Assembly: GCA_012034575.1 (NCBI GenBank)
Contig: JAAUPF010000033.1
Coordinates: 1 to 47,817 of the forward strand
DNA from: Richelia sp. CSU_2_1
Lineage (GTDB): Bacteria > Cyanobacteriota > Cyanobacteriia > Cyanobacteriales > Microcoleaceae
Direction of reading: 5' to 3'
DNA length: 47,817 nt
The first letter of the stretch is position 1. The number at the start of each line of letters is the position of its first letter. This document shows positions 35,326 to 44,270 of this stretch, in pieces. Made by a program: the position numbers and the translations under genes. The notes beneath the pieces were generated by a model. The model ran no database searches, was not told the origin of the DNA, and saw only the letters and a list, made by a program, of their open reading frames with translations.

Positions 35326-35787
35326 ATGTCAATTCGTCAAGTTTTCGAGCAATCAATTGAAATTCGCGCTGCAGCTACCCTGGTAGAGCGCTGCATCAGC
35401 GATCGTACTTTAATGCATAAGTGGCTCAATCCGATGTTGCGCTGCGATCCTGTGGGTGAATGGGACACTGCTGTCGGGAGCCGCAGTCTATTTATCATAA
35501 AAATTCCTATTTTGCAACCCACTTTAGAGAGTGTAGTGGTGGAGCGAGAACCTGGTTTAATTGTGTGGGGGTTTGACGGATTTTTCAAAGGGCGCGATCG
35601 CTGGGAATGCCAGCCGCAAATCCAAGGGACGCTTTTAATCAACCGCTTTGAATTCGAGATTCCCAATCCTCTCATCCGGTTCGGTTTCAATCGCTTTGCA
35701 GCCCCTTGGACGCAGAAAGATATGAAAGACCAACTCCGCCGCCTCAAAAAAGTAGCCGAACAACTATCTCAAAGCCAAAACAAGTAA
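35326..35787 (+). CDS. SRPBCC-fold protein (polyketide cyclase/dehydrase-like)
   Basis: A 153-residue protein with the START/SRPBCC pattern: VFEQSIEIRAAATLVERCIS at the start, WLNPMLRCDPVGEWDTAVGS, and a final amphipathic helix MKDQLRRLKKVAEQLSQ. Members bind hydrophobic ligands in a deep pocket; the specific ligand is unknown. ATG 35326 is preferred over TTG 35314. Divergent from the membrane-protein gene by 78 bp. Confidence 0.8.
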   Translation: MSIRQVFEQSIEIRAAATLVERCISDRTLMHKWLNPMLRCDPVGEWDTAVGSRSLFIIKIPILQPTLESVVVEREPGLIVWGFDGFFKGRDRWECQPQIQGTLLINRFEFEIPNPLIRFGFNRFAAPWTQKDMKDQLRRLKKVAEQLSQSQNK

Positions 35788-35851
35788 GGTGCGCACTACT
35801 TTACTCGCTACCAACATTATTGCCAGAACAGTTTCGGACTCCGGGATAGTC

Positions 35852-35916
35852 AGAAACCGGGTTTTTAAGAAAATCCTGCGTTATAGTGCGCAGATTAGAT
35901 AAAAAACCCGGTTTCT
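35852..35916. repeat. 15-bp inverted repeat AGAAACCGGGTTTTT
   Basis: Perfect 15-bp arms (35852-35866 and 35902-35916) around a 35-bp centre. This kind of AGAAACCGGGTTTT palindrome is a common dispersed repeat in Oscillatoriales; here it separates two genes ending toward each other. Confidence 0.85.
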
Positions 35917-35987
35917 TTGGTATGAGTGCGCGCCTTCTCAAGAAAAGGGCGATCGAGTTTTGACTGCGAACTTGTACATTGGTATAG

Positions 35988-36662
35988 CTATTTCGCACTT
36001 CCCGATGAATTGGGCTGGCAAATCATTTGTCTTGCTTGACCCGCTGTATTTTGCAAAGTTGGGGAATTCTGATACATTGCCTGTATATCTTGCAAATCTT
36101 TGATGACTCGCTGATAGATTGCTACCGCTTGATTGCCATCTACTTCTAAAGCTGTCGGCCCGTAATTTTGAATCACTTCCATCAGCGATATTTTGCCATC
36201 GCGAGAAGCTGCTACCAAAGCATCTCGCAACGCCGGCGCGCTTTGAGCGCGAGTTGCAGGCGCATAAGCAACTTCTCCCAATTGCTTCAAAACAATTTCT
36301 CCGAAGTAAGTATTTGCCAGCCGCGCTACTAATTGAGAATCGAGAGCCACTTCTCGCGTTAAGATTTCGCGCACCGATTCGGGAGTTTGTTTGGCAAGAC
36401 TGAGTACGCTTTGCAGTTGAGGCGAGGGTTTGCCGGTTTGTGCGAAGCTTTGCAAGTCGCTCATCGGTAAAGTTACGTCCACAGCACCGTATTTTACGGT
36501 GACGTTTTCTAATGCAAAAGCTTTGCCGCTGCCCAGCAACACTGCACTTGTTCCCAACAAAAGTGCCAAACCTAATGATAAAGACTTTGACATTCTTTTG
36601 GTTAAACGATCGGACTGTTGGCTGATTCCGTTGCCATAACCTTGTTGAAACTGAAAATTCAT
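35988..36662 (-). CDS. Exported DUF1400-type protein
   Basis: A 224-residue protein with a signal peptide (about 24-50: MSKSLSLGLALLLGTSAVLLG ... AFA). The mature part (ENVTVKYGAVDVTLPMSDLQ, QSFAQTGKPSPQLQSVL, LTREVALDSQLVARLANTYF, ALRDALVAASRDGKISLMEVIQNY) matches the DUF1400 domain, which in many cyanobacteria heads a secreted alpha/beta hydrolase. Here the hydrolase domain is absent, so it is a stand-alone DUF1400. A purine-rich AGAGG precedes ATG 36662; ATG 36593 is an alternative start. Function unknown. Confidence 0.75.
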   Translation of the reverse strand: MNFQFQQGYGNGISQQSDRLTKRMSKSLSLGLALLLGTSAVLLGSGKAFALENVTVKYGAVDVTLPMSDLQSFAQTGKPSPQLQSVLSLAKQTPESVREILTREVALDSQLVARLANTYFGEIVLKQLGEVAYAPATRAQSAPALRDALVAASRDGKISLMEVIQNYGPTALEVDGNQAVAIYQRVIKDLQDIQAMYQNSPTLQNTAGQARQMICQPNSSGSAK

Positions 36663-37044
36663 GAGTTTCTGCCTCTTTAAGTCAAAATACTTTTTTCGAT
36701 CGCTCGTCTTTTTTTGTGCGTTCTCTGGGGGTATAAGTCTGGGAAATGGGTTTTCGTGTTCCCTAAATGACCGATTATTGTACTGTGTTGTCCGGTTACT
36801 TTAACCTACCAAAAGATGGGTGTCAATTGTTAGTGTCTTGTGGTAAGCTCTGGCGCTGTCAGTTTTTCGATCGCGCGATCGACCAAACTCGCGCGCCAAC
36901 GCGGTTTTGAGCTAACTGCCAGCAAACTACAACCCGTTGCTATTACAAATAGCAAACCCAAACCTCAACCAAGAATGCAATAATTATTGCATAAAACACA
37001 AGCTTATGGTAAAAAAATGAAATATTAAGTTAAATCTTGACCAA
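36663..37044. other. Intergenic region, no gene recognised
   Basis: Divergent promoter region of about 380 bases between the DUF1400 gene and the Rpn/DUF4351-like gene. It contains CGATCG-rich sequence (36866-36885) and an A/T-rich stretch before the downstream GTG. Nothing else recognised. Confidence 0.4.
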
Positions 37045-38163
37045 GTGACGAGATTCATTCACGACCAATTTGCCAAAGATTATTTAGCGGAACTGCTATC
37101 TCCTCTAGGCGTAGTGAATCCCAACCGCGGCGTAAATTCAGAAGTGCGAGAAGTTGATGTTTATTTCATTCCCTCAACCGTCACGCAGGATTACGTAGAA
37201 ATGTTGGGAATTTTGGGAAAAATGACAGCGACTACTGCGCTTTTTGAGCCATTCCGCAATCCGATGACTGTCAGCGATTTTCGTAGTTGTTTGAGTAAGT
37301 TATTGGATATCCCAGCAGAATTAGAGCGCCAAGCCAGACGCGATAATACTCGGTGCGAAGAAGCAGATCTACCAAAACTATGGATTCTGACTCCGACAGC
37401 ATCAGAAACCATATTAAATGGGTTGAAGGCGAGCCCAGACGAACAGAATTGGATTAAAGGAATCTACTTTCTCGGGGAATATTTGCGGACTGCGATCGTG
37501 GTTATCCACCAATTGCCAGAAATACCTGAAACCTTGTGGTTGAGAATCCTGGGTAGGGGAAGAGTGCAGGAACGCGCGATCGTGCAGTTAAGTAACTTAT
37601 CGATCGACAGCCCTGTCCGTGCTATTGCGCTAGAATTATTGTATCGCTTGCAATCTAACTTAGCGGCAAATCAAGAACAACAACTAGAAGATCGGGAGTT
37701 GGTTATGACGATTGCACCTTTGTTTCAACAGCAACTAGAAGCGGCAAAACAAGAAGGCAAACAAGAAGGCATTGAACAAGGAAGAGCCGAAGGACAGCGA
37801 TCGATTTTAGAAAATTTTCTGCGGGTGCGTTTTGGCGAACTTGATGCGATTTTAACTGCTTTTTTAGTTCCGGCATCGGCTTTGCCTGCCATCGAGTTTA
37901 CGCTGTTATTGCTGCAATTATCTGCACTGACGGTTGACGAGCAAGGACTGGAACAAGCCCGAAGGCTGCTAGCAGAAAATGTCTGGAAAATGCGGTTCGA
38001 TCGAACGGGCGATACTGATGAAGTTACTAGGGACGATCGCATAAACGATCTGGTGTCTAATTTACTGGCATTACCCGCTGAGGAGTTGGTATTATTATTG
38101 CAACAGTTACCTCAATTATCCGATGAAGAACTGCGGGCAAGATTGTCGGATTCCGATCGCTGA
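37045..38163 (+). CDS. Rpn/DUF4351-like protein with PD-(D/E)xK N-terminal region
   Basis: A 372-residue protein. The start region FIHDQFAKDYLAELLSPLG and REVDVYFIP resembles the Rpn-type PD-(D/E)xK nucleases and their cyanobacterial relatives. There is a central helical region, a charged heptad segment (EAAKQEGKQEGIEQGRAEGQ) and a DUF4351-like tail (ILENFLRVRFGELDAIL; ALPAEELVLLLQQLPQLSDEELRARL). These proteins are very numerous in filamentous cyanobacteria and linked to recombination-promoting nucleases and mobile DNA, but a role is not established. GTG start at 37045; no clear ribosome site. Confidence 0.7.
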   Translation: MTRFIHDQFAKDYLAELLSPLGVVNPNRGVNSEVREVDVYFIPSTVTQDYVEMLGILGKMTATTALFEPFRNPMTVSDFRSCLSKLLDIPAELERQARRDNTRCEEADLPKLWILTPTASETILNGLKASPDEQNWIKGIYFLGEYLRTAIVVIHQLPEIPETLWLRILGRGRVQERAIVQLSNLSIDSPVRAIALELLYRLQSNLAANQEQQLEDRELVMTIAPLFQQQLEAAKQEGKQEGIEQGRAEGQRSILENFLRVRFGELDAILTAFLVPASALPAIEFTLLLLQLSALTVDEQGLEQARRLLAENVWKMRFDRTGDTDEVTRDDRINDLVSNLLALPAEELVLLLQQLPQLSDEELRARLSDSDR

Positions 38164-38290
38164 AAATATTAAAGGAAGTAAGTCCACGTAATTAAACGCC
38201 AGATCCAAATCGCCCAAAAGCTTACTGATTTGAGGTTTGAGGTTGAATGTCTTAGGTTTTTTCTCATACCTACTACCTAACATCTACCAC

Positions 38291-38331
38291 CTTCTTCCTT
38301 CTTCCTTCTTCCTTCTTCCTTCTTCCTTCTT
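38291..38331 (-). repeat. CTTCTTC heptamer array
   Basis: About six copies of CTTCTTC/CTTCCTT, the reverse complement of the GGAAGAA family, between the Rpn-like and Uma2 genes. Confidence 0.85.
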
Positions 38332-38376
38332 AGAAAGCACTTATTTCGCGAGATTACCGCCCCCCATTCATACTCC

Positions 38377-38519
38377 CTAAATCCCCGCACCAAATCCAAT
38401 AATTTGTACTACAGTGAGGTCTAAATCTGGGAAAAAGCGAGATTGAATGCGTTGATTCCCTGTAAAACTCTGAAACTCGTACTCCCGTTCAACTAAAATA
38501 CTAGGAGAATTAACTAACT
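38377..38519 (-). pseudogene. Displaced C-terminal piece of the Uma2 gene
   Basis: In the minus-strand frame shifted by one, the sequence reads GQLVNSPSILVEREYEFQ, then FTGNQRIQSRFFPDLDLTVV and a normal stop at 38377, which is a standard Uma2 ending. Joining it to the upstream frame needs one added G in the GATCGGG run. Confidence 0.8.
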
Positions 38520-39014
38520 GCCCGATCGAATGGTAGGTTCTTGAATTTTGGGATTCCTGCGATTGGGATAACGCGCAAGTGTAAAGAGGGGGTCAACAAT
38601 CCACAATTCGGTGACACCAAAAGCAGCATACCAAAGGGGTTTGTTGCGATAATCTTCTTCCCAATTGGTACTGACAATTTCAATAACTACACTGGGTGCT
38701 TCTTTCAATACTGCTTGCGACTGAGTCTGTCTGTTCCAAGCATCCCGATGTATGGCGATAAGGTCAGGTTTGCGAGTATTTTTGGGGCCTAATTCTAACG
38801 CGGGTTTGGGATGAATTAGTAGCCCCAGTTGGCAGCGCCTGCTTTCCAGGCGCAATTCTACCATAAGTTCAGAGCGCAGGTTTTCGTGTTCTCCTGAAGG
38901 TTCGGCCATAGGTACGATCGTGCCATCGATTAGTTCGTATTCCTGTCCTTCAGGTAAGTCCAAGTTAAGAAACTCTTCTACAGAGTAGGTTTGAAATTGA
39001 ACAGCAGCAACCAC
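38514..39014 (-). CDS. Uma2 (DUF820) family protein, frameshifted near its end
   Basis: PD-(D/E)xK-fold protein: YSVEEFLNLDLPEGQEYELI, DGTIVPMAEPSGEHE, TRKPDLIAIHRDA, APSVVIEIVSTNWEEDYRNK and WIVDP are all family features. GTG 39014 is preferred because GAGGG lies seven bases before it; a TTG at 39020 is possible. The frame stops early at 38514, after TIRSGS. The expected continuation is found in another frame (see the next entry), so a single lost base at about 38519, beside CGATCG, is likely. Nuclease activity is only predicted for this family. Confidence 0.8.
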   Translation of the reverse strand: MVAAVQFQTYSVEEFLNLDLPEGQEYELIDGTIVPMAEPSGEHENLRSELMVELRLESRRCQLGLLIHPKPALELGPKNTRKPDLIAIHRDAWNRQTQSQAVLKEAPSVVIEIVSTNWEEDYRNKPLWYAAFGVTELWIVDPLFTLARYPNRRNPKIQEPTIRSGS

Positions 39015-39129
39015 AGTCAAGCCCTCGAAGTCGTATGTCTCATTTTACCAAATCGGTCGATCGCTCTTGTATAATCTTAACAAGATTAGAGTTCGATCGA
39101 ATAAAGAGAGTAAAAAGCTGAATTTGGTA

Positions 39130-39954
39130 TCAAATCTCTCGATCGAGCCGATCCAACAACTGGCGAATTGCTGCAGCATCCTCGGCATGAGGAGCATTTG
39201 TCAAATAAGTTTCTAAATCGCGCCGCGCTTGAGTTAATTGTCCGATTTGGTAGTAGATAATCCCGCGATCTCGCAGTTCCCCCAGCGCATTGGGAAACAG
39301 CAACAAAATCCGGTCGATCGCCGCCAAAACCCTAATAGAATCCCGTTGATTCAGATAAATTGCTTTGAGATTTCCCAGCATCCGCCCCAACAATTGCTTG
39401 GCGCTTACCGGGGCGAAAAATCTCGCCGGCAAATCAAGGGGTTGACCGTAAATTTGATACAGTCGTGTTTTACAATCTTCAGGGAACAAGATTTCGCCGC
39501 CGTTAAACGCATCTACAAAAATTCCGGCATCTTCAAAATCCGGCTTAATTAAAAAATGCCCCGGCATCCCAATTCCCACCATTGGAAACTCAATCCGCTT
39601 GGCAATTTCTAAATAAACCAGAGACAAAGTAATTGGAATCCCGCAGCGCCGATCGATTACTTCATTTAAAAAACTATTGCGCGGATCGTAATAATCAGCT
39701 TCATTGCCAGAAAATCCCAAATCTTCGTACAAATATCGGTTAATAGTTTGAATAATTCGCAGGGGGTAATTTTGTACCGGCAGGCGATCGCGCACTTCGT
39801 CAGCCATCGCATCCAGGGCATTTAAATATTCCTCGGAATCGCAGTTCTGGTATTCTTCTAAAGCTATGTACAGGGATGCTTTCGCCAGGTCGATCGAGCC
39901 ATCTGGCTGATTTATTTCTCGATAAAATAGCTGTCGCGCTCTCGGAAATTCCAT
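39130..39954 (-). CDS. SirB1 family protein (transglutaminase-like with TPR)
   Basis: A 274-residue protein starting MEFPRARQLFYREINQPDGS. The SirB1 core has YYDPRNSFLNEVIDRRCGIPITLSLVYLEIA, with the Cys of a transglutaminase-like fold, and GMPGHFLIKP with the His. The C-terminus holds TPR-like helices (PNALGELRDRGIIYYQIGQLTQARRDLETYL). Family members are widespread in bacteria; function is unclear. An ATG at 39978 gives a 282-residue alternative. Confidence 0.86.
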   Translation of the reverse strand: MEFPRARQLFYREINQPDGSIDLAKASLYIALEEYQNCDSEEYLNALDAMADEVRDRLPVQNYPLRIIQTINRYLYEDLGFSGNEADYYDPRNSFLNEVIDRRCGIPITLSLVYLEIAKRIEFPMVGIGMPGHFLIKPDFEDAGIFVDAFNGGEILFPEDCKTRLYQIYGQPLDLPARFFAPVSAKQLLGRMLGNLKAIYLNQRDSIRVLAAIDRILLLFPNALGELRDRGIIYYQIGQLTQARRDLETYLTNAPHAEDAAAIRQLLDRLDREI

Positions 39955-40086
39955 ACTGCAAATTACTTTACTTCTCATTTTACAAAACCAGATTTAAAAC
40001 AAATCAAAAACTGCAAAAAACTTAATATTTTCTCCTTGTTTAATCTCTCTGCGCTCTCTGCGCCCTCTGCGGTAAAAAAAATCAAC

Positions 40087-41964
40087 TCAGATTCCGTGAC
40101 TTTTCCCAATCACCCAACTGCGGCGAAAAATTCGAGCCAAAGTCGATTCTTCCAAAGCAAAATAGATCGGACGCCCGTGGGGACAAGTACGCGGATTACG
40201 AGTTTGCTGCCATTCATCCAACAAATTTTGCATTTCTACAATACTCAAAGCAGTACCGTTGCGAATAGCGCTGCGGCAAGCAGTAGCAACTTGAGCCGCT
40301 TGCAAATCGGTTGCTTTACTTAATTCAAAAAGCGCATCAGCACAATCATCTCGATCGACCAACAATTCCGGTATTTCTCGCGCCGCCCATAGCTGTTCTC
40401 CAAAACTTTCTACTTCCAAACCCAAGCGAGATAAATTTTCAATTTGCAGCGCCGATAATTGATTTAAAATCACGGGTTTTTCGAGAGGTTTTAACTGCCA
40501 ATCAGCGCAGATGCGTTCGTACAAAACTCGCTCGTGAGCGATATGTTGTTCTACCAACCACATCCCGCTGCAATGTTCTGCTACAATATAAGTATTGTGA
40601 ACTTGCGCGATCGCCCGCAATTCCATCAATTCTATGGCGCGATTTTTTGACTCTTCACCGCCTCGATCTTGTCCACCACTAACAAGATCGTACAAACTTT
40701 TTTGTTCCGATGCTTTGAGCAATTTTCCCACTCGATCGGGGATAGGAGGCTGCGGCAAAACTTCCTCGTTTAAGTTCAAAGCGCGATCGATCGCCGCGCT
40801 AACTTGCGCTTGCCAAAAACTCGGATCGTGCAGGTAAATTTCTACTTTAGCCGGGTGGCGGTTCCAGTCGATTTCTGATGGGGAAATTTGCAAGTGAACG
40901 AAGCAAACTGGGTAGCGATCGCGCGGACAAGTGCGTGCAAAAGCACTGAAAATAGTTTGCTCTATTTCGGGCGATCGAACCACCCGCCGGTTTACCGCAA
41001 CTTTCACCCAATCCGGCCGCCTCCGGTGACAGCGATCGGGCAAACCAATTACTAATTCTAAATACTGGGAATTGGGAATTGGGAATTGGGAATTGGGAAT
41101 TGGGAATTGATAAGCGCGATTGATTTTAGCTCCGACGAGTTGAGTTGCGATTGGAGATTTTGTTGTTTCACTCCCAGGCAAATCTATTTTTAAATACTGC
41201 AAATCGCTCGATCGCACGCCGCGCACGAATTGAGGTAGAATATGTTTTGCCGTTCCTCCGGGATTTAAATGTAAACAAGGCGTATTTTCCTGTCGCAACT
41301 GCCAATTAACCTGCGGGTGACAAAGAGCAATTTGCTGGATTGTTAATTGGATCGATCGCATTTGCTGGGCTGGCGACAAAAAACCCCGGCGCACCGGCCA
41401 ATTGCCAAATAAATCAGCAACAGTTACCACAGTACCGGGGGCGATCGCGATCGCTTCCACTTCTACTGCTTCGCCGACATTATTAAAAACCACCCGCCAA
41501 CCAGATTTAACAGCTTCGATTGGCGATGAGGTGTGGCGTTTTTGCGGTTGATTTGCAGATAATTCTTGCCGCTCCAATTCTCCCATTTCCCACTCTAAAA
41601 TTTGCAGCCCTAAATCGTTTTGCCGGCTGACAATTTCCAATTCTCCCAATTGAGCCAAACTGTGCAAAGCTTCGCCGCGAAATCCCAAAGTAGCAATTTT
41701 ATAAAGGTCAGCTTCCGTGCTAATTTTACTGGTACTGTGAGCCGCCGCCGCCTGCTGCAAATTTTCCAAATCCATCCCCGTACCGTTATCAGCAACTTGC
41801 ACGCGCCACTGCTGGGGCCAAACAGAAACAACGATGCGAGTTGCACCGGCATCGAGAGAATTTTCAACTAATTCTCGCACCGCAGCAGCAAGGGAGTCGA
41901 TCGTTTCGCCAGCGGCAATTAAATCGATAACTTCTGCGGGTAAAGTTTGAATAGTAGGTGCCAT
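40087..41964 (-). CDS. mutL: DNA mismatch repair protein MutL
   Basis: A 625-residue MutL. The N-terminal GHKL ATPase is intact: ELVENSLDAGATRI, VADNGTGM, TSKISTEADLYKIATLGFRGEAL. The C-terminal dimerisation/endonuclease domain has EQHIAHERVLYERI (D/E variant of the DQHA(x)2E(x)4E metal motif) and CPHGRPIYFAL. A heptamer array (41067-41108) inside the gene codes [15 protein letters not shown] at about residues 286-299, between core strands of the ATPase/transducer domain. Six copies (42 bp) keep the frame; gain or loss of one would truncate the protein. The start codon is clear. Single gene. Confidence 0.96.
   Translation of the reverse strand: MAPTIQTLPAEVIDLIAAGETIDSLAAAVRELVENSLDAGATRIVVSVWPQQWRVQVADNGTGMDLENLQQAAAAHSTSKISTEADLYKIATLGFRGEALHSLAQLGELEIVSRQNDLGLQILEWEMGELERQELSANQPQKRHTSSPIEAVKSGWRVVFNNVGEAVEVEAIAIAPGTVVTVADLFGNWPVRRGFLSPAQQMRSIQLTIQQIALCHPQVNWQLRQENTPCLHLNPGGTAKHILPQFVRGVRSSDLQYLKIDLPGSETTKSPIATQLVGAKINRAYQFPIPNSQFPIPNSQYLELVIGLPDRCHRRRPDWVKVAVNRRVVRSPEIEQTIFSAFARTCPRDRYPVCFVHLQISPSEIDWNRHPAKVEIYLHDPSFWQAQVSAAIDRALNLNEEVLPQPPIPDRVGKLLKASEQKSLYDLVSGGQDRGGEESKNRAIELMELRAIAQVHNTYIVAEHCSGMWLVEQHIAHERVLYERICADWQLKPLEKPVILNQLSALQIENLSRLGLEVESFGEQLWAAREIPELLVDRDDCADALFELSKATDLQAAQVATACRSAIRNGTALSIVEMQNLLDEWQQTRNPRTCPHGRPIYFALEESTLARIFRRSWVIGKSHGI
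41067..41108 (-). repeat. GGGAATT x6 array inside mutL
   Basis: Six perfect copies of GGGAATT (minus strand AATTCCC), in frame because 42 is divisible by 3. It encodes a heptapeptide repeat, QFPIPNS. Confidence 0.95.
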
Positions 41965-42011
41965 CAGATTTTTAGATGCTAGTCCTAATTCTATTATACT
42001 CGATTCTGCAA

Positions 42012-42659
42012 CTAACTATTAGATGACAATGTAAGTTTATCGCTTGCGAGTTCCTCTAAATTGCTAATAGCTGTTTGAGCGGCTTGCACCACATCAGGAT
42101 GAGGGTCTGATAAAAACGGGCGAATATAATTAATAGCTTCGATCGCTCCCAAATCATCAAGTTCGTCAATTGCATTTTCTCTTACTATATAGTGCGGGTC
42201 TTGAAGCGCCTTAAGCAGTATTGGTGGTGCAGATAAAGGGAATAAATGACTTACAAAACGTAAAACACTACCTCTTACATATGGATCGGGATGAGTGCTT
42301 AAAGGTAGGACTGCATCAGCAGTATCAGTTGCCCCAAGGAAGCGCATCCCATCTACTGCATCAGCTACGATCGAGGGTCTTCGATCGTGGAGATAAGACA
42401 AGAGTATATCTCGCAAGGATGGATGTTCCACTGGAGGTGGAAAAGTCAGCGCAAGAATAATACCTCGCAACCGATCTAAATTGGCTAGATCGAGTTCCTC
42501 AAACAAGAAATCAATGCCAGCTTTACCCTGCTGCCTGATGCGTAAAGCTACCTCACCAAAATATGCGAAATTATCACTTTCACCATTAGGAAAAGTCTTA
42601 TGAAAGCAATTAATTAGCTGTGTCAGATCGAGGTTATCTAGCTCGGGATATAGACTCAT
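42012..42659 (-). CDS. HEAT-repeat protein
   Basis: A 215-residue protein with HEAT/PBS-lyase-like repeats in the C-terminal half (HPDPYVRGSVLRFVSHLFPL; DPHYIVRENAIDELDDLGA; DPHPDVVQAAQTAISNLEEL). Such repeats form right-handed superhelices for protein binding; some relatives attach bilins to phycobiliproteins, but no lyase context is present. The ATG overlaps the stop of a tiny upstream ORF (ATGA), so the two may be co-translated. Confidence 0.8.
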   Translation of the reverse strand: MSLYPELDNLDLTQLINCFHKTFPNGESDNFAYFGEVALRIRQQGKAGIDFLFEELDLANLDRLRGIILALTFPPPVEHPSLRDILLSYLHDRRPSIVADAVDGMRFLGATDTADAVLPLSTHPDPYVRGSVLRFVSHLFPLSAPPILLKALQDPHYIVRENAIDELDDLGAIEAINYIRPFLSDPHPDVVQAAQTAISNLEELASDKLTLSSNS

Positions 42660-42793
42660 GGTAGTTTTTCATAAAGGCGTTTGTAGTCAGTTAACAACTT
42701 GATAGCTTTGTTGCAGTCAGCCTTTGATGGTTTTGCTTCACTCTGCTCTTGCTCTCCTTCACGCTCTTCACTTTCATCACTTTCTTGCGCCAT
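42656..42793 (-). CDS. Small acidic ORF coupled to the HEAT gene (longer form broken by a stop)
   Basis: A 45-codon frame from ATG 42793 (MAQESDESEEREGEQEQSEA, then ADCNKAIKLLTDYKRLYEKL) whose TGA overlaps the ATG of the HEAT gene by four bases. The frame continues open upstream to an ATG at 42883 with a TAA as codon 3 (at 42875-42877); in between it reads like protein (LNRDGKAAKNQLNGIENFV). So the gene may originally be 75 codons with a nonsense change near its start, or translation may begin at the internal ATG. No known family recognised. The position suggests it works with the HEAT protein. Confidence 0.5.
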   Translation of the reverse strand: MAQESDESEEREGEQEQSEAKPSKADCNKAIKLLTDYKRLYEKLP

Positions 42794-42960
42794 AAAAACA
42801 TTTCGGACAAAATTTTCAATTCCGTTTAGCTGATTCTTAGCCGCTTTGCCATCACGATTTAGTATCTCTTGAAGTTATTGCATGGTTCCCTCAATTCTCT
42901 ATCCTCAATTGTACAATTCAATGAGACTTGCTCGCTCGACTGTTAACTGTTAACTGTCAA

Positions 42961-44055
42961 CTATCTAGCAATTTTAGGCAATTTTATGTAAAAAGTTGTG
43001 CCTTTTTGGTCTTCCGACTCATAAGTAATTTCACCTTGATGCGCGTTAACTATCGACTTAGCGATTGCCGTTCCCAAGCCAGTACCGGTACGCTTCCCGT
43101 AAGTCACAAACGGTTCAAATAACTTCTCCTTAATTGCCTCGGGAATCCCCGGTCCGTTATCGTATATCTTAATTTCCACCCATTCCTCGCTTTGCGTTAC
43201 TGCAATCTCCACCCTACCCCCTCGCCCCCCAAGAGCCTCCACAGCATTGCCAACTAAATTTTGCAAAACCCGCAAAATCTTATTTTCGTCAGCTTCCACA
43301 ATTACTTCTGTTACCCGCACAACAACATCTACTTTTGCTGCATCAAAATACACCCTGTTCAACTTTTCAAACTTTTGCAGCGTCTGAATCAGATCGATCG
43401 GTTTTTTATTTAATACAGCACTCCCGCGCGAAAATTCCAAAACTTCCTCCGCCATTCCCAACATTCGCTGCACCTGTAATTGAATGAGTTCGCACCACTC
43501 TTGAGTTTCCTCATCTGGGTGCATTTCTTTGAGCATTTCACTAGCAAGTTTAATTCCAGTAAAAGGACTTTTGAAATCGTGAATAATCGTGCTTACCATT
43601 TCGCCTACCAACACCATTTTCTGTTTGTGTACTAACTGGTTAACATATCGATCGGTCGTGGATCGCAAATTTTTAATAATCAAATTAAACATTTGCAGCA
43701 CGGAACTACCTTTCGCAAATTGTAGGGCTTCTATCAATTCTTCGCGACAGATTTTTGCCAAAGTCGATCCGCGGGCCGCCACAGCTCTAGCACTCCGAGG
43801 CTCGCCATCTAAAACTCCCAATTCCCCAAAAAAATCGTTTGTCTTGGCTACAGCAACAGTTTGATATTTATTATTGTCAATCCGCTTGCTAAACTCGACC
43901 TCACCTTCTAAAACAAGATATAAAAAATCAGCAGCCTGTCCTTCTTCAAAAACCAGTGTTTCCTCGGCAAAGCTCTCCAATACAGCTATCTGGCACAAGT
44001 GCGAGGCTTGTTCCGGTTCAAAATAGGACATAAATTGATGAGATGCCAAATCCAT
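42961..44055 (-). CDS. Sensor histidine kinase with cyclic-nucleotide-binding domain
   Basis: A 364-residue soluble kinase. Residues about 10-130 form a cNMP-binding (Crp-type) domain: VFEEGQAADFLYLVLEGEVE, FFGELGVLDGEPRSARAVA. Residues about 150-360 are a histidine kinase: IIHDFKSPFTG with His at about 159, N-box NLVGNAVEALGG, G1 DNGPGIPE, F-box FEPFVTYGKR, G2 TGTGLGTAIAKS. The Crp-type domain suggests it responds to cAMP, cGMP or a related ligand. The upstream TTG at 44112 is less likely. No partner regulator is adjacent. Confidence 0.9.
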   Translation of the reverse strand: MDLASHQFMSYFEPEQASHLCQIAVLESFAEETLVFEEGQAADFLYLVLEGEVEFSKRIDNNKYQTVAVAKTNDFFGELGVLDGEPRSARAVAARGSTLAKICREELIEALQFAKGSSVLQMFNLIIKNLRSTTDRYVNQLVHKQKMVLVGEMVSTIIHDFKSPFTGIKLASEMLKEMHPDEETQEWCELIQLQVQRMLGMAEEVLEFSRGSAVLNKKPIDLIQTLQKFEKLNRVYFDAAKVDVVVRVTEVIVEADENKILRVLQNLVGNAVEALGGRGGRVEIAVTQSEEWVEIKIYDNGPGIPEAIKEKLFEPFVTYGKRTGTGLGTAIAKSIVNAHQGEITYESEDQKGTTFYIKLPKIAR

Positions 44056-44270
44056 GTGAGAATACCTGAAGCTCGATCTAAACGGTTGCTTTCTTATATC
44101 TTCGCTTATCAAACAAAATACCCTTTTATTTACCTCTTATTTTTGGAATTTCACCTTGGCAGATGAGTCCGTTTCGGGGATGTAGGCCCAGATTAGCGCA
44201 GCAAGCCCAGCAATGTATTTAAAACTTCAACTGTAAGAAAATATCTAAATATGTGTTGTTTTTATAAAAA

